DNA from: Microbispora hainanensis
GTDB lineage: Bacteria > Actinomycetota > Actinomycetes > Streptosporangiales > Streptosporangiaceae
Reading direction: 5' to 3'
Length of the DNA stretch: 64,000 nucleotides
Assembly (NCBI RefSeq): GCF_006874475.1
Contig: NZ_VIRM01000016.1
Span: 62,001-126,000, forward strand
Each line of letters opens with the position of its first letter. The first letter of the stretch is position 1. This document shows, one piece after another, positions 51,272-58,872 of the stretch. The notes beneath the pieces were generated by a model that was not told the origin of the DNA, did not search any database, and saw only the letters and a program-made list of their open reading frames with translations. The translations under genes were made by a program, and so were the position numbers.

Positions 51272-51736
51272 TCACCGTGGCCAGCCGGCGATGATGGCCG
51301 GGGTGATGGCGTCGGTGTAGCAGTTCAGGGTCGTACGGCGCGGCCGGTCGTACACGCAGACCTTGACGTCCACCCGCGTGATCCGGCCGTCCGACGACAG
51401 CCGGATCGGCTTCCTGGGGGCGCAGGTCGCCTTCGGCAGGGCCCACCCGGTGCCGCCGCCCGCGTAGTGGAAACGGGCCCGTACGTAGGCGCAGTGGCCG
51501 CCGTGGGCGTCGCGGTCGTACAGCGCGCCGGAGACGACGAACGTCTCCGCGGTGAAGCGGGTGAGCCACACATCGGCCTTGGCGTATCCGTGGTGCCCGC
51601 TCCGGGACTGCACCGGTCCCCAGTGGATCGGCGGCGCCGCAGGCCGCGCCGAGGCGGCGGCGTGGGCCGAAGCGGCCGGCGGAATTCCGGCGATCACGAA
51701 TGCCAGCAGGCCGCCGATGGCGAGGTTCTTTCGCAT
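51272..51736 (-). CDS. Secreted hypothetical protein, 154 aa
   Basis: A signal peptide (LAIGGLLAFVIAGIPPAASA, cut near AHAAA) and a mature domain of about 120 residues. The domain is beta-rich: KADVWLTRFTAETFVVSGALY, GGHCAYVRARFHYAGGG, DVKVCVYDRPRRTTLNCYTD. Three or four Cys suggest disulfides. No family recognised. TACGGT 7 bases before the ATG suggests a leaderless transcript. Single gene. Confidence 0.75.
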   Translation of the reverse strand: MRKNLAIGGLLAFVIAGIPPAASAHAAASARPAAPPIHWGPVQSRSGHHGYAKADVWLTRFTAETFVVSGALYDRDAHGGHCAYVRARFHYAGGGTGWALPKATCAPRKPIRLSSDGRITRVDVKVCVYDRPRRTTLNCYTDAITPAIIAGWPR

Positions 51737-51743
51737 GCCGCCG

Positions 51744-51749
51744 ACCGTA
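51744..51749 (-). promoter_or_regulatory. -10 box of a leaderless promoter
   Basis: TACGGT on the minus strand, 7 bases before the ATG at 51736; identical in sequence to the box at 24666. Confidence 0.5.
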
Positions 51750-51780
51750 GGCAGGGCGACTTGGAGGGGTCTTGTATCCC

Positions 51781-51880
51781 GCTGGTCGTCAGGGCGCCCC
51801 GCTGGTTGTCGGGGCGTTCCGCCGGTCGTCAGGGCGCCCCGCTGATTGTCGGGGCGTTCCGCTGGTCGGTCAGGGTGTCC
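51781..51880. repeat. Five 20-bp tandem units in alternating versions
   Basis: Units of 20 bases: GCTGGTCGTCAGGGCGCCCC alternates with GCTGGTTGTCGGGGCGTTCC, giving a 40-base higher-order period, then a degenerate fifth copy. It starts within the upstream region of the secreted hypothetical gene and runs over the stop codon of the glycosyltransferase gene at 51870. Confidence 0.95.
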
Positions 51881-52931
51881 GGCTCGGGTCGCGAAGCAGG
51901 TCCTCCGCCTGCTCGACCACGTCGTCGATCGGGACGTCGGCCACCCACGACTCGTCGTGCGGGCACCGCTGCGCCCGCGGATCGTGACCGCTGACTCCGC
52001 ACACCGGGCACCGCACGGTCCAGGAGACCAGCGGCCGGTGGAGAGCCCGGCCGAAGGGCCCGGCGTTGATGAGATTGCCGCACCAGAAGATGCCGACGGT
52101 GGGCGTCCCGACCGCCGCGGCGAGGTGGCGGGGGCCGGTGTCGTTGGAGACGACCAGGTCACACCGTTCGTACAGGGCGGCGAGGCCGCCGATGCCGAGC
52201 GTGCCGACCGCCGTGACCGCCGGCCGCCGCATCGCCGCCGCGACCTCCTCGACCACATCCCGCTCGCTCTCGACGCCGGTGATCACGACCGGACGGCCGA
52301 GCCGGTCGGCCGCCTCCGCGAAGGCGCGGGCCGGCCAGCGCCGCCGGGGGTCGCCCGCCCCCGGATGCAGCGCGACCAGGCCGGGCGGCGGCTCGCCGTA
52401 CACCCGGGCCAGCTCGGCGCGGTCGGCGCCCGTCACGGCGATGATCGGCTCGTACGCCTCGGCCGTCCCGCCGACCAGTGCGGTCACCTCCAGGTAGCGC
52501 AAAGTCTCGTGCTGGTAGTAGACGTACGGCACCCACCGGTCGAGCCGTTCGGCGTCCGGCGTGCAGAGACCGGCCGTGACCCGGGCGCCGATCGCCTTGA
52601 CGAAGGGGTTGGAGTAGCGCCCGCCGCCGTGGATCTGCACGGCGAGGTCGAACCGGTGCTCGCGCAGCTCCTCGAACACGCTCTCCGGAGCCTGGTGGCC
52701 GCCGTTCGGCGTCGACACCCCGGAAATCGGCGGCAGGGCGATGACGTCGTCCACCGGCCCCGGCCTGCCGTCCAGGAACCGGGCGTGCCAGGGGGTGCCG
52801 AGGAGGGTCAGCCGGGCGCCCGGATAGGTCCGGCGGAGCGACTCCAGGGCGGGCATCGCGAGCACCAGGTCGCCCAGGGCGTTGGCCCGCAGCACCGCGA
52901 GGCGGCGCACGCCCTCGATCAGCGCGCCCAT
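51870..52931 (-). CDS. Glycosyltransferase family 9 (heptosyltransferase-like)
   Basis: A 353-residue GT-B enzyme. The N-terminal RLAVLRANALGDLVLAMPALESL is the family start. The nucleotide-sugar domain has VALHPGAGDPRRRWPARAFA and DLVVSNDTGPRHLAAAVGTPTVGIF. A Cys-rich C-terminus follows (VRCPVCGVSGHDPRAQRCPHDESW), probably zinc-binding. In Gram-positive actinomycetes such enzymes build extracellular or cell-wall glycans. ATG 52931 overlaps the GT2 gene upstream by 13 bases, forming a two-gene operon. Confidence 0.92.
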   Translation of the reverse strand: MGALIEGVRRLAVLRANALGDLVLAMPALESLRRTYPGARLTLLGTPWHARFLDGRPGPVDDVIALPPISGVSTPNGGHQAPESVFEELREHRFDLAVQIHGGGRYSNPFVKAIGARVTAGLCTPDAERLDRWVPYVYYQHETLRYLEVTALVGGTAEAYEPIIAVTGADRAELARVYGEPPPGLVALHPGAGDPRRRWPARAFAEAADRLGRPVVITGVESERDVVEEVAAAMRRPAVTAVGTLGIGGLAALYERCDLVVSNDTGPRHLAAAVGTPTVGIFWCGNLINAGPFGRALHRPLVSWTVRCPVCGVSGHDPRAQRCPHDESWVADVPIDDVVEQAEDLLRDPSRTP

Positions 52932-53752
52932 GCCGTCTCGAACACGTAGTCGTAGCACTCGGCGCTGCGGTCGGTGAGCGTCGTGGGCAGCTCCAGGTGG
53001 TAGGCGCGGCTCGGCAGCAGGCCCGCGCCGCCGTGCCTCTCCATGACCCGCAGCTGCGCCGCGACGTCCTCACCCGCGTGCCGGGGCGGCACCGACCGCC
53101 AGAAGTCGAAGCCGCCGCACTCCAGCAGCCGTTCCCGGTCGTACAGCACGCAGCCGCCGATCCAGGCCACCTTGTACGCCCGCCACTCCCGGGGACCCGG
53201 CGAGCCGAGGTGCTCGCGGGCGAGATGCAGCGGGTTGGCGGCGTTGTGCAGGGTGTGGCGCCGCCAGGCCGGCGACTCCCGGCGCACCCGTTCGGGCCGC
53301 ACGCCGTCCGTCCACTCCTCGTACGGCGCGAGCTCGTCGGGGCGCACGTCGTCTCGATAGGACAGGCCGTGCAGGGCGTAGCCGACGAAGCCGCAGCGCA
53401 GCTCGCTCATCGCGGACAGCAGGACCTCGATCGCCTCCGGCTCCAGCCAGACGTCGTCGTCGATATAGAGCGCCAGCCGCCGTCCGGCCCGGCCGAGCAG
53501 GAACGCGCGCTGCTCGGCCATGCCCCGCGGGGGCAGGTGACGGTGGACGGCAGTGGGCCTGCCGAGGTGGTCGAGGATCCGCAGCTGCGCCGCCACCAGC
53601 GGGTCACCGGCGATCGGCTCGTGCGACTGGTCCGAGACCACGACGTGGAAGCCTGGCACGGTCTGCGCCGCGAGGCCCGCCAACGTGACGGCCAGCGCGC
53701 CCGGGCGGTCCTTGGTGGGCACGAGAACATCCAGGTCGGACGGGGCCAACAT
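52919..53752 (-). CDS. Glycosyltransferase family 2
   Basis: A 277-residue GT-A enzyme. It starts LDVLVPTKDRPGALAVTLAGLAAQ, has the DxD-type acidic triad in LALYIDDDVWLEPEA, and contains WIGGCVLYDRERLLECGGFDFW near the acceptor site. Start ATG 53752 is preferred because the longer frame to 53911 reads low-complexity Arg/Ala sequence; TATCAG lies 6 bases upstream. Works with the GT9 gene, likely on a surface polysaccharide or glycoconjugate. Confidence 0.9.
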   Translation of the reverse strand: MLAPSDLDVLVPTKDRPGALAVTLAGLAAQTVPGFHVVVSDQSHEPIAGDPLVAAQLRILDHLGRPTAVHRHLPPRGMAEQRAFLLGRAGRRLALYIDDDVWLEPEAIEVLLSAMSELRCGFVGYALHGLSYRDDVRPDELAPYEEWTDGVRPERVRRESPAWRRHTLHNAANPLHLAREHLGSPGPREWRAYKVAWIGGCVLYDRERLLECGGFDFWRSVPPRHAGEDVAAQLRVMERHGGAGLLPSRAYHLELPTTLTDRSAECYDYVFETAWAR

Positions 53753-53899
53753 GCGCGCCTGATACCCGTGAGGTCGTACGGCAAACGGAGCCGACGGACG
53801 ACCCCCGGCACGCCCGGCCGCGGCGGATCGTCTCGCGGCTCCGTGAGGCCACACGGCAGGCGGAGCCTCAGCCGCGCACGCCCGCCGTGTCCCTCTCCT

Positions 53900-54026
53900 C
53901 AGCCCGCGCATCTGTGGCCGTGCCCGGCCGAAGCAGGATCAGCGTGAGCACGCATCCCACTGCGGACAGGAGCATGGAGCCCCGAACCGATGCGCCGCGC
54001 GGTGTTGACGATCCCGGCGGCGGGGG
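53900..54026 (-). pseudogene. Relic of an MFS exporter C-terminus
   Basis: Reading the minus strand just after the CDF stop gives TPAAGIVNTARRIGSG, the conserved loop of DHA2 exporters. Another frame directly continues LLSAVGCVLTLILLRPGTA, the last TM of such proteins, ending at a stop near 53900. The two parts are in different frames and about 80-100 residues of a normal protein between them are missing. So this looks like a deleted and frameshifted gene. Confidence 0.45.
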
Positions 54027-55190
54027 TCAGGAGAGGCGTCTGGCGCTGGGAAATCTGATGTAGCGGCGGGCGGCACAGCCCTGCGAGGGGCGGTCGTCCC
54101 CGGCCGCCGTCTGCCCGTTGACGTGCGCGGGGCCGTGCGCGTCCGCGCAGTGGGGCTCGGCGGCCCCGGCCGCCGTCTCGCCGATCGCGAGAAGCTCGGG
54201 CGGGGCGTGGTCGACCTGCAGCGTGGTGTGGGCGATGCCGTACTCGTCGTGGACCATCCGCTGCGCGGCCTGCCGTACGGCGTGGCAGTCGGCGCCCGGG
54301 GCGACCAGGATGTGCGCCGACATGGCGGGGTAGCCGCTGGTGACCTCCCAGATGTGCAGGTCGTGCACCTCCACCACGTGTTCCAGGGCGGCCGCCTTGC
54401 GGCCGATCTCCGCGGGGTTCATCCCGGCGGGGGCGGCCTCCATGAAGACCCGGCCGGACTCGCGCACCAGGTCCCACCCGGCCTTCAGCATCAGCGCGGC
54501 CACGACGAGCGCGGCCAGGGCGTCGGCCCGCCCCCAGCCGGTCAGCCAGATCACCGCGCCGGCGACGGTGGTGGCGATGAAGGCGAACAGGTCGTTGAGG
54601 ATGTGCTGGAAGGCGCCCTCGACGTTCAGGCTGCTGCGGTTGGCCCTGCTCAGCAGCCAGGTCGCGGCCAGGTTCACCGCGATTCCGGCGATTCCGGTGA
54701 CGACGACATAGGCGCCGTGGACCTCGGGCGGCTCGATCAGCCTGCGTACGGCCTCGTATACGAAGTAGACGCTGAGCAGCAGCAGCGTGATGCCGTTGAT
54801 CTGGGCGCTGATGATCTCGGCGCGTTTCAGGCCGTAGGTGAAGCCGCCCTGCGGCGGGCGGGCGGCGATCCGCATCGCGATGATCGCGAAGGCGATCGCG
54901 ATGGCGTCGGTGAGCATGTGCCCCGCGTCGGACACCAGGGCGAGGGAATGCGCGATGACGCCGATGACGACCTCGACCGCCATGAAGCCGAGGATGAGCG
55001 CCAGCGCGCCGGTCAGCAGGCGCCGGTCGGCCTCGGCGCTGACCGCGTGTCCGTGCCCGTGCCCGTGTCCGCGCCCATGCGCATGTCCGCGGCCGGGCGC
55101 ATGCTCGCGACCGCGACCGTGCGCGTGGTCATGGTCGCGGTCGTCACCCGTCCTGGTGAGGTGCCCGTGCTCCCTGCCGGCTTCACCCAT
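54027..55190 (-). CDS. CDF-family zinc exporter (CzcD/ZitB-like)
   Basis: A 387-residue cation diffusion facilitator. A His-rich cytoplasmic N-terminus has GHAHGRGHGHGHGHAV. Six TM segments follow, with the transport-site motifs HxxxD in TM2 (LVSDAGHMLTDAIAI, D and H and D) and in TM5 (HILNDLFAF). The C-terminal metallochaperone-like domain has HDLHIWEVTSGYPAMSAHI and is followed by a His/Cys-containing tail. The HD-HD set is typical of zinc carriers. ATG 55190 overlaps the ArsR gene by 8 bases, so expression is metal-controlled by that regulator. Confidence 0.95.
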   Translation of the reverse strand: MGEAGREHGHLTRTGDDRDHDHAHGRGREHAPGRGHAHGRGHGHGHGHAVSAEADRRLLTGALALILGFMAVEVVIGVIAHSLALVSDAGHMLTDAIAIAFAIIAMRIAARPPQGGFTYGLKRAEIISAQINGITLLLLSVYFVYEAVRRLIEPPEVHGAYVVVTGIAGIAVNLAATWLLSRANRSSLNVEGAFQHILNDLFAFIATTVAGAVIWLTGWGRADALAALVVAALMLKAGWDLVRESGRVFMEAAPAGMNPAEIGRKAAALEHVVEVHDLHIWEVTSGYPAMSAHILVAPGADCHAVRQAAQRMVHDEYGIAHTTLQVDHAPPELLAIGETAAGAAEPHCADAHGPAHVNGQTAAGDDRPSQGCAARRYIRFPSARRLS

Positions 55191-55590
55191 CGTCCTGGTC
55201 CTTCTCCTCATGTCCGATGTGAGTGATCGCCAGGTCGAACAGCAGTCGCACGTGCGAGTCCGCGAGGCGGTAGTAGGCCATCCTTCCCGCGCGCCGCACC
55301 TTCACCACGTTGTGGACGCGGAGCAGGCGCAGGGCGTGCGACGCTGCCGACATGCTGTGGCCGGTCGCCGCGGCGAGATCGCACACGCACATCTCGCCAC
55401 CCTCGAGCAGCGCCGCGATCAGCCGCAGCCGCCCGGGATCGGCGAGGAGGCCGAAGACCTGTGCCAGGTCCTCCACCGTCCCCTGGGACGGCACGGTCCT
55501 CCTGACCGTCTCCACCCGGTGGGCGTCCACCACCGGCAGCGCGCAGGAGTCGGCCGTCGCGAGATCCACAACATTTGAACGATCGTTCAC
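55183..55590 (-). CDS. ArsR/SmtB-family metal-sensing repressor
   Basis: A regulator of about 135 residues. The winged helix is FGLLADPGRLRLIAALLEGGEMCVCDLAAATG (given in part), with the CVC of the alpha-3 thiolate site. The recognition helix SMSAASHALRLLRVHNVV follows. The C-terminal ADSHVRLLFDLAITHIGHEE gives D-x-H, then H-x-x-H ten residues on, the alpha-5 site of SmtB/CzrA-type zinc sensors. GTG 55590 is preferred because TACACT lies 7 bases upstream and the operator covers the start. It represses the operon until zinc (or Co, Ni, Cd) binds. Confidence 0.94.
   Translation of the reverse strand: MNDRSNVVDLATADSCALPVVDAHRVETVRRTVPSQGTVEDLAQVFGLLADPGRLRLIAALLEGGEMCVCDLAAATGHSMSAASHALRLLRVHNVVKVRRAGRMAYYRLADSHVRLLFDLAITHIGHEEKDQDDG
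55576..55589. promoter_or_regulatory. ArsR operator at the start codon
   Basis: TGAACGATCGTTCA is a perfect 14-base palindrome starting one base into the arsR start codon. It matches the TGAA-N6-TTCA pattern of SmtB/CzrA sites. Bound repressor would cover both the transcription start and the start codon. Confidence 0.8.
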
Positions 55591-55597
55591 GTGTTTG

Positions 55598-55603
55598 AGT
55601 GTA
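55598..55603 (-). promoter_or_regulatory. -10 box of a leaderless promoter
   Basis: TACACT on the minus strand, 7 bases before the GTG at 55590; same sequence as the box at 7002. Confidence 0.55.
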
Positions 55604-55672
55604 GGTCGCGGACCTGTCATGTCAACGCGTTCCCGGTCGTTCTTCGCCGGAACCCGCCACAGAGCCTCGCAG

Positions 55673-55728
55673 CTCTACGGTTCAGGGGCTCTACGGTTCA
55701 GGGGTTCAGGGGTTCAGGGGCTCAGGGG
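55673..55728. repeat. 8-bp phased tandem repeat
   Basis: Seven consecutive 8-base units made of CTCTACGG, TTCAGGGG and CTCAGGGG variants, filling most of the gap between the kinase stop (55730) and the arsR start. Confidence 0.9.
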
Positions 55729-55729
55729 C

Positions 55730-57043
55730 TCACTGCGCGAGCGGCAGCCGCAGCACGAAGCGCGCCCCCTCGGCGCTGTCTTCGATGGTCAGCCGGCCGC
55801 CGTGGTTCTGGGCGACCTGCCGGGCGATGGCCAGCCCGAGCCCGGCTCCTCCCGCGTCCCTGCTGCGGGCCGAGTCGAGCCGCGTGAACCGCTGAAAGAC
55901 CTTCTCCCGCTGCTCGCGGGGGATTCCGGGGCCGTCGTCGGTCACTTCGAGCACGGCCGTTCCGCCCGGTGATCCGCCCGGTGATCCGCCCGATGATCCG
56001 CCCGATGATCCGTCCGGTGACCCGCCGGGTTCGCGCGGTTCTCGTGGTTCGCGCCGCACGGTGACCGTGACCGTGCTGGCGGCGTGCCGCTGCGCGTTGC
56101 GGATGAGGTTGCTGATGAGGCTGCCGAGCGAGTGGGGGTCTCCCAGCACGACGACGTCCGGGCCGAGCAGGGGGACCATCCGCTTGGTGATCGGCAGCAT
56201 CTGCAGCTCGCCTTCGGCCAGCTTGCCGAGATCCACCCGCTGCCGCCGGATGGGCAACGCGTCGCTCTCCAGCTGCGAGAGCGCCAGCAGGTCGGTCGCG
56301 ATCCGCTGCAGCCGGTCGAGGCTCGGCAGCAGCGCCCTGGCCAGGGTGACCACATCGGTCTCCTGCGGCGCCTGGAGCGCGTCCTCGATCTGCGTGCGCA
56401 TGGCGGTCATCGGCGTGCGCAGCTCATGGGAGGCGTCGGAGCTGAAACGGCGCTGCCGTTCCAGCGCCTCCTCCAGCTGCCCGAGCGTACGGTTCACACC
56501 GGGGGCAAGGCCGTCGACCTCGCCGGGCGGCGGGGCCGGCCGCTGCGAGCCGGCCGCCTCCATCTCCCCGCCCTCCTCTGGCTCGCCCTCCTTCGGCTCG
56601 GCCTCCTTCGGCTCGGCCGGGGGCGCCGACGGCGACAGGACCATTCGGCGGGTCAGACGGAAACCGAGATACGCGACCGCCGCGGCCAGCAGAAGCACCC
56701 CGCAGATCAGCACCAGGAGCACCACCGGGTGCCCGAACGCCGGGAGCGCCGGCACGAGTTGGAGCGCACACAGCGTTCGACACAGCGTCTGACGTGGTGG
56801 CGGACACGGTGCCCGACACGCTGCCCGACGACACGGTGGCCGACACGGTGCCCGACGACCCAGTGCCCGGAGCTCGTGCGGGGCCTGGAGCTCGTGCGGG
56901 TGCGACTGCGGGTGCGGGGCCGGGCCGGCGGCGGGTGGGTGATCCGCGAACAGCCGGATGCACGTCGCCGCCAGGCACGGCAGCACGGCGGCGACACCGT
57001 GGGCCGGTGCCGGCCGGGCCGTGATCGACGAACGTCGCGGCAT
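55730..57043 (-). CDS. Orphan sensor histidine kinase with low-complexity inserts
   Basis: About 437 residues from ATG 57043. The N-terminal 110 residues are unusual: a short hydrophobic stretch (HGVAAVLPCLAATCIRL), then His/Pro sequence, then a Cys/Arg/Pro-rich run encoded by repeats that may hide a frameshift. A clear TM (PVVLLVLICGVLLLAAAVAYLG) and a Pro/Glu linker follow, then HisKA with DASHELRTPM and HATPase with NLIRNAQRHA. A Gly/Ser/Pro insert breaks the ATPase domain before VTDDGPGI and GAGLGLAIA. No response regulator gene is adjacent. The start is uncertain. Confidence 0.75.
   Translation of the reverse strand: MPRRSSITARPAPAHGVAAVLPCLAATCIRLFADHPPAAGPAPHPQSHPHELQAPHELRALGRRAPCRPPCRRAACRAPCPPPRQTLCRTLCALQLVPALPAFGHPVVLLVLICGVLLLAAAVAYLGFRLTRRMVLSPSAPPAEPKEAEPKEGEPEEGGEMEAAGSQRPAPPPGEVDGLAPGVNRTLGQLEEALERQRRFSSDASHELRTPMTAMRTQIEDALQAPQETDVVTLARALLPSLDRLQRIATDLLALSQLESDALPIRRQRVDLGKLAEGELQMLPITKRMVPLLGPDVVVLGDPHSLGSLISNLIRNAQRHAASTVTVTVRREPREPREPGGSPDGSSGGSSGGSPGGSPGGTAVLEVTDDGPGIPREQREKVFQRFTRLDSARSRDAGGAGLGLAIARQVAQNHGGRLTIEDSAEGARFVLRLPLAQ
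55964..56027 (-). repeat. 12-bp repeats inside the kinase ATPase domain
   Basis: GATCCGCCCGAT and close variants repeat about five times, encoding GGSPGGSS-like sequence between the N box and D box. Confidence 0.85.
56803..56895 (-). repeat. Repeats in the kinase N-terminal region
   Basis: GACACGGTGCCC-like 12-base units (about four copies) followed by two copies of GGAGCTCGTGCGGG. They encode the Cys/Arg-rich N-terminal stretch of the kinase. Third-position GC is poor in the annotated frame here and better in another frame, suggesting slippage. Confidence 0.7.
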
Positions 57044-57178
57044 GGCGCACATCCCCCTGACCTCAGTGCACCACGAGGGGAGTGCGGAAAGCCGCTCGGG
57101 GGCCCCGCCAAGCTGCCGCGCCATGCTGGGCCGATCGGCCTGCGGTTCCTGACTGTCGCTGTCATTGGGCCTTCACTG

Positions 57179-57191
57179 TTAGGAAACTTTC
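57179..57191. promoter_or_regulatory. GGAAACTTTC element upstream of the LPMO gene
   Basis: TTAGGAAACTTTC with the 9-base palindrome GAAACTTTC, followed by AT-rich TTTTATATTT. I recall TTAGGAAA-N-TTTCCTAA-like elements upstream of secreted polysaccharide-degrading enzymes of actinomycetes; here the right arm is decayed. It probably is the promoter/operator of the LPMO. Confidence 0.45.
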
Positions 57192-57231
57192 TTTTATATT
57201 TACGCCACCCCCCCAGCAGTGAGGAGCACAC

Positions 57232-58002
57232 ATGCGAAGGACGCTGACCTTCCTCGCAACGGCGACGATCGGCATCGGCGCCACGGTGTTCATCGCCTCA
57301 CCGGCCCAGGCGCACGGATACATCTCGTCGCCCGCGAGCCGCCAGGCGATGTGCGCCCAGGGCCGTGTGCCCAATTGCGGCGACATCGTCTACGAGCCCC
57401 AGAGCGTGGAAGGACCGAAGGGGCTGCGCAGCTGCAGTGGCGGCAACGCACGCTTCGCCCAGCTCGACGACGAGAGCAAGCCCTGGCCGGCCACCAGCGT
57501 CGGCAACACCGTCACCTTCACGTGGTCGCTGACCGCCCGCCACTCGACCAGCACGTGGGAGTACTACATCGGAGGCACCCGGATCGCCGTCTTCGACGAT
57601 CACGGGGCGCAGCCCCCGGCCACCGTCAGCCACACCGTGAACCTGGGCGGACGGACGGGCCGGCAGAAGGTGCTGGCGATCTGGAACGTCGCCGACACCG
57701 CCAACGCGTTCTACGCCTGCGTCGACCTCCAGGTCGGCGGGGGCGGGACGCCCAGCCCCACGCCCACTCCGACGCCCACTCGGACGCGCACTCCGACCCC
57801 GTCTCCCACGCCGACGCGCACCCCGACGCCCACGCCGACGCCCACGCCGACCGTTCCCAAGGGCACCTGGGCCGCCGGTACGGCGTACAAGGTGGGTGAC
57901 CAGGTCACCTACGGCGGTGCGACGTACCGGTGCATCCAGGCTCACACGGCGCTCGTGGGCTGGGAGCCGCCGAACGTCCCCGCGCTGTGGCAGAGGGTCT
58001 GA
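57232..58002 (+). CDS. AA10 lytic polysaccharide monooxygenase with CBM5/12
   Basis: A 256-residue secreted copper enzyme cleaving chitin or cellulose. The signal peptide ends PAQA and the mature protein starts with His28 (HGYISSPASR), one half of the histidine brace. The catalytic domain has VEGPKGLRSCSGG, FTWSLTARHSTSTWEYYIGG with the second copper His, and WNVADTANAFYACVDL. A Pro/Thr linker of about 50 residues leads to a chitin-binding CBM5/12 (GTWAAGTAYKVGDQVTYGG, YRCIQAHTALVGWEPPN, ALWQRV). GAGGAG precedes the ATG. Confidence 0.96.
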   Translation: MRRTLTFLATATIGIGATVFIASPAQAHGYISSPASRQAMCAQGRVPNCGDIVYEPQSVEGPKGLRSCSGGNARFAQLDDESKPWPATSVGNTVTFTWSLTARHSTSTWEYYIGGTRIAVFDDHGAQPPATVSHTVNLGGRTGRQKVLAIWNVADTANAFYACVDLQVGGGGTPSPTPTPTPTRTRTPTPSPTPTRTPTPTPTPTPTVPKGTWAAGTAYKVGDQVTYGGATYRCIQAHTALVGWEPPNVPALWQRV

Positions 58003-58014
58003 GACAGCGGAACC

Positions 58015-58059
58015 GGCCGGGCGGGCCCGCGACGTACGTGACGCGGACCCGTCCCGGCC
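58015..58059. terminator. Bidirectional hairpin
   Basis: GGCCGGG and CGGGcCCGCG pair with CGCGGaCCCG and CCCGGCC with two small mismatches, between the convergent LPMO and OsmC-family genes. Confidence 0.6.
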
Positions 58060-58083
58060 GGGTCCGGGACGGGTGGCGGGCGC

Positions 58084-58686
58084 TCAGGCGAGGTGGACGT
58101 GCACCTCGGCGCCCTGCATGAAGGCCCGCGAATAGGGGCACTCTCCGTGGGCCTGTTCCACCAGCCTGCGGGCCGTCTCGGGCTCGACCCCCGGCAGGCG
58201 TACGGTCAGGTCGGTGGCGATCGTGTAGTCGTCGGTGGTGCCGCGCTTGCGCAGCGTGACGGCCGTGTCCACCGTGGCGCCCGAGGTGTGGACGCCCTGC
58301 CGTCCGGCGACGAGCGCGAGCGAGTTGTGGAAACAGGAGGCGTACGCCGCCGCGAGCAGTTGCTCGGGATTGGTCGCCCCGCCGGGGCCGCCGAGCTCGC
58401 CCGGCGCCTTGACGCGGACGTCGAGCGTGCCGTCGTCCGACGCCACCGTGCCGTGGGCCGACGAGGCCCGGGCCGTGTAGAGGTCGTCATATCTGCCGCG
58501 ATCGAAGTGCTCGGGCCGTTCTGACCGTTCTGACCGTTCCGACCGCTCGGGCCGCTGGGGTCGCTCGGCGGGGCGGCCCTCCGGCATCCGGCCGGTGAGC
58601 TCCGCCTCGACTCCGGGCCCCGAATAGTCGGGTCCGGGCGCCCGGTCACTCGGCAGATGGGTGAATCGCCATATTTCCTCGCTCAT
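58084..58686 (-). CDS. Ohr/OsmC-family peroxidase with N-terminal extension
   Basis: About 200 residues; normal Ohr is near 140. The C-terminal domain is typical: YTARASSAHGTVASDDGTLDV, TNPEQLLAAAYASCFHNSL with the peroxidatic Cys, and HGECPYSRAFMQ with the resolving Cys. It reduces organic hydroperoxides, with lipoyl or thiol donors. The N-terminal about 70 residues begin SEEIWRFTHLPSDRAPGPDY and contain Glu/Arg/Ser repeats (RPERSERSERSERPEHF) that are not part of the fold. ATG 58686 has GAGGA at a good distance. The extension is either a real leader or an in-frame repeat expansion. Confidence 0.85.
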   Translation of the reverse strand: MSEEIWRFTHLPSDRAPGPDYSGPGVEAELTGRMPEGRPAERPQRPERSERSERSERPEHFDRGRYDDLYTARASSAHGTVASDDGTLDVRVKAPGELGGPGGATNPEQLLAAAYASCFHNSLALVAGRQGVHTSGATVDTAVTLRKRGTTDDYTIATDLTVRLPGVEPETARRLVEQAHGECPYSRAFMQGAEVHVHLA

Positions 58687-58872
58687 TTCCTGCATTCCTC
58701 GTCCGCTCGCCTGGCGTCCCGGTCGGGATCGGCGGGTCACGTACCCGGCGGGCTCCCCGATATCGGACTTTAGAGGCAAAAGTTCCCATCAGCACCGCTG
58801 TGCTACGGTCCCGGCAGGTATTCCGCGGTGAATGGCTAAACGTCGGTAACGGCGGCGAGGAGTGGGTGCGGT

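Noticed and set aside
48461..51994. A 1177-residue + strand frame, the longest in the window
   Set aside because: Runs antisense through the multicopper oxidase, DUF6220 and a secreted protein gene; no domain and extreme Arg/His/Gly composition.
53766..53867. Imperfect 27-base direct repeat starting CCGTGAGG
   Set aside because: About 20 of 27 positions match with a 75-base period, but high GC makes chance likely and no function is suggested.
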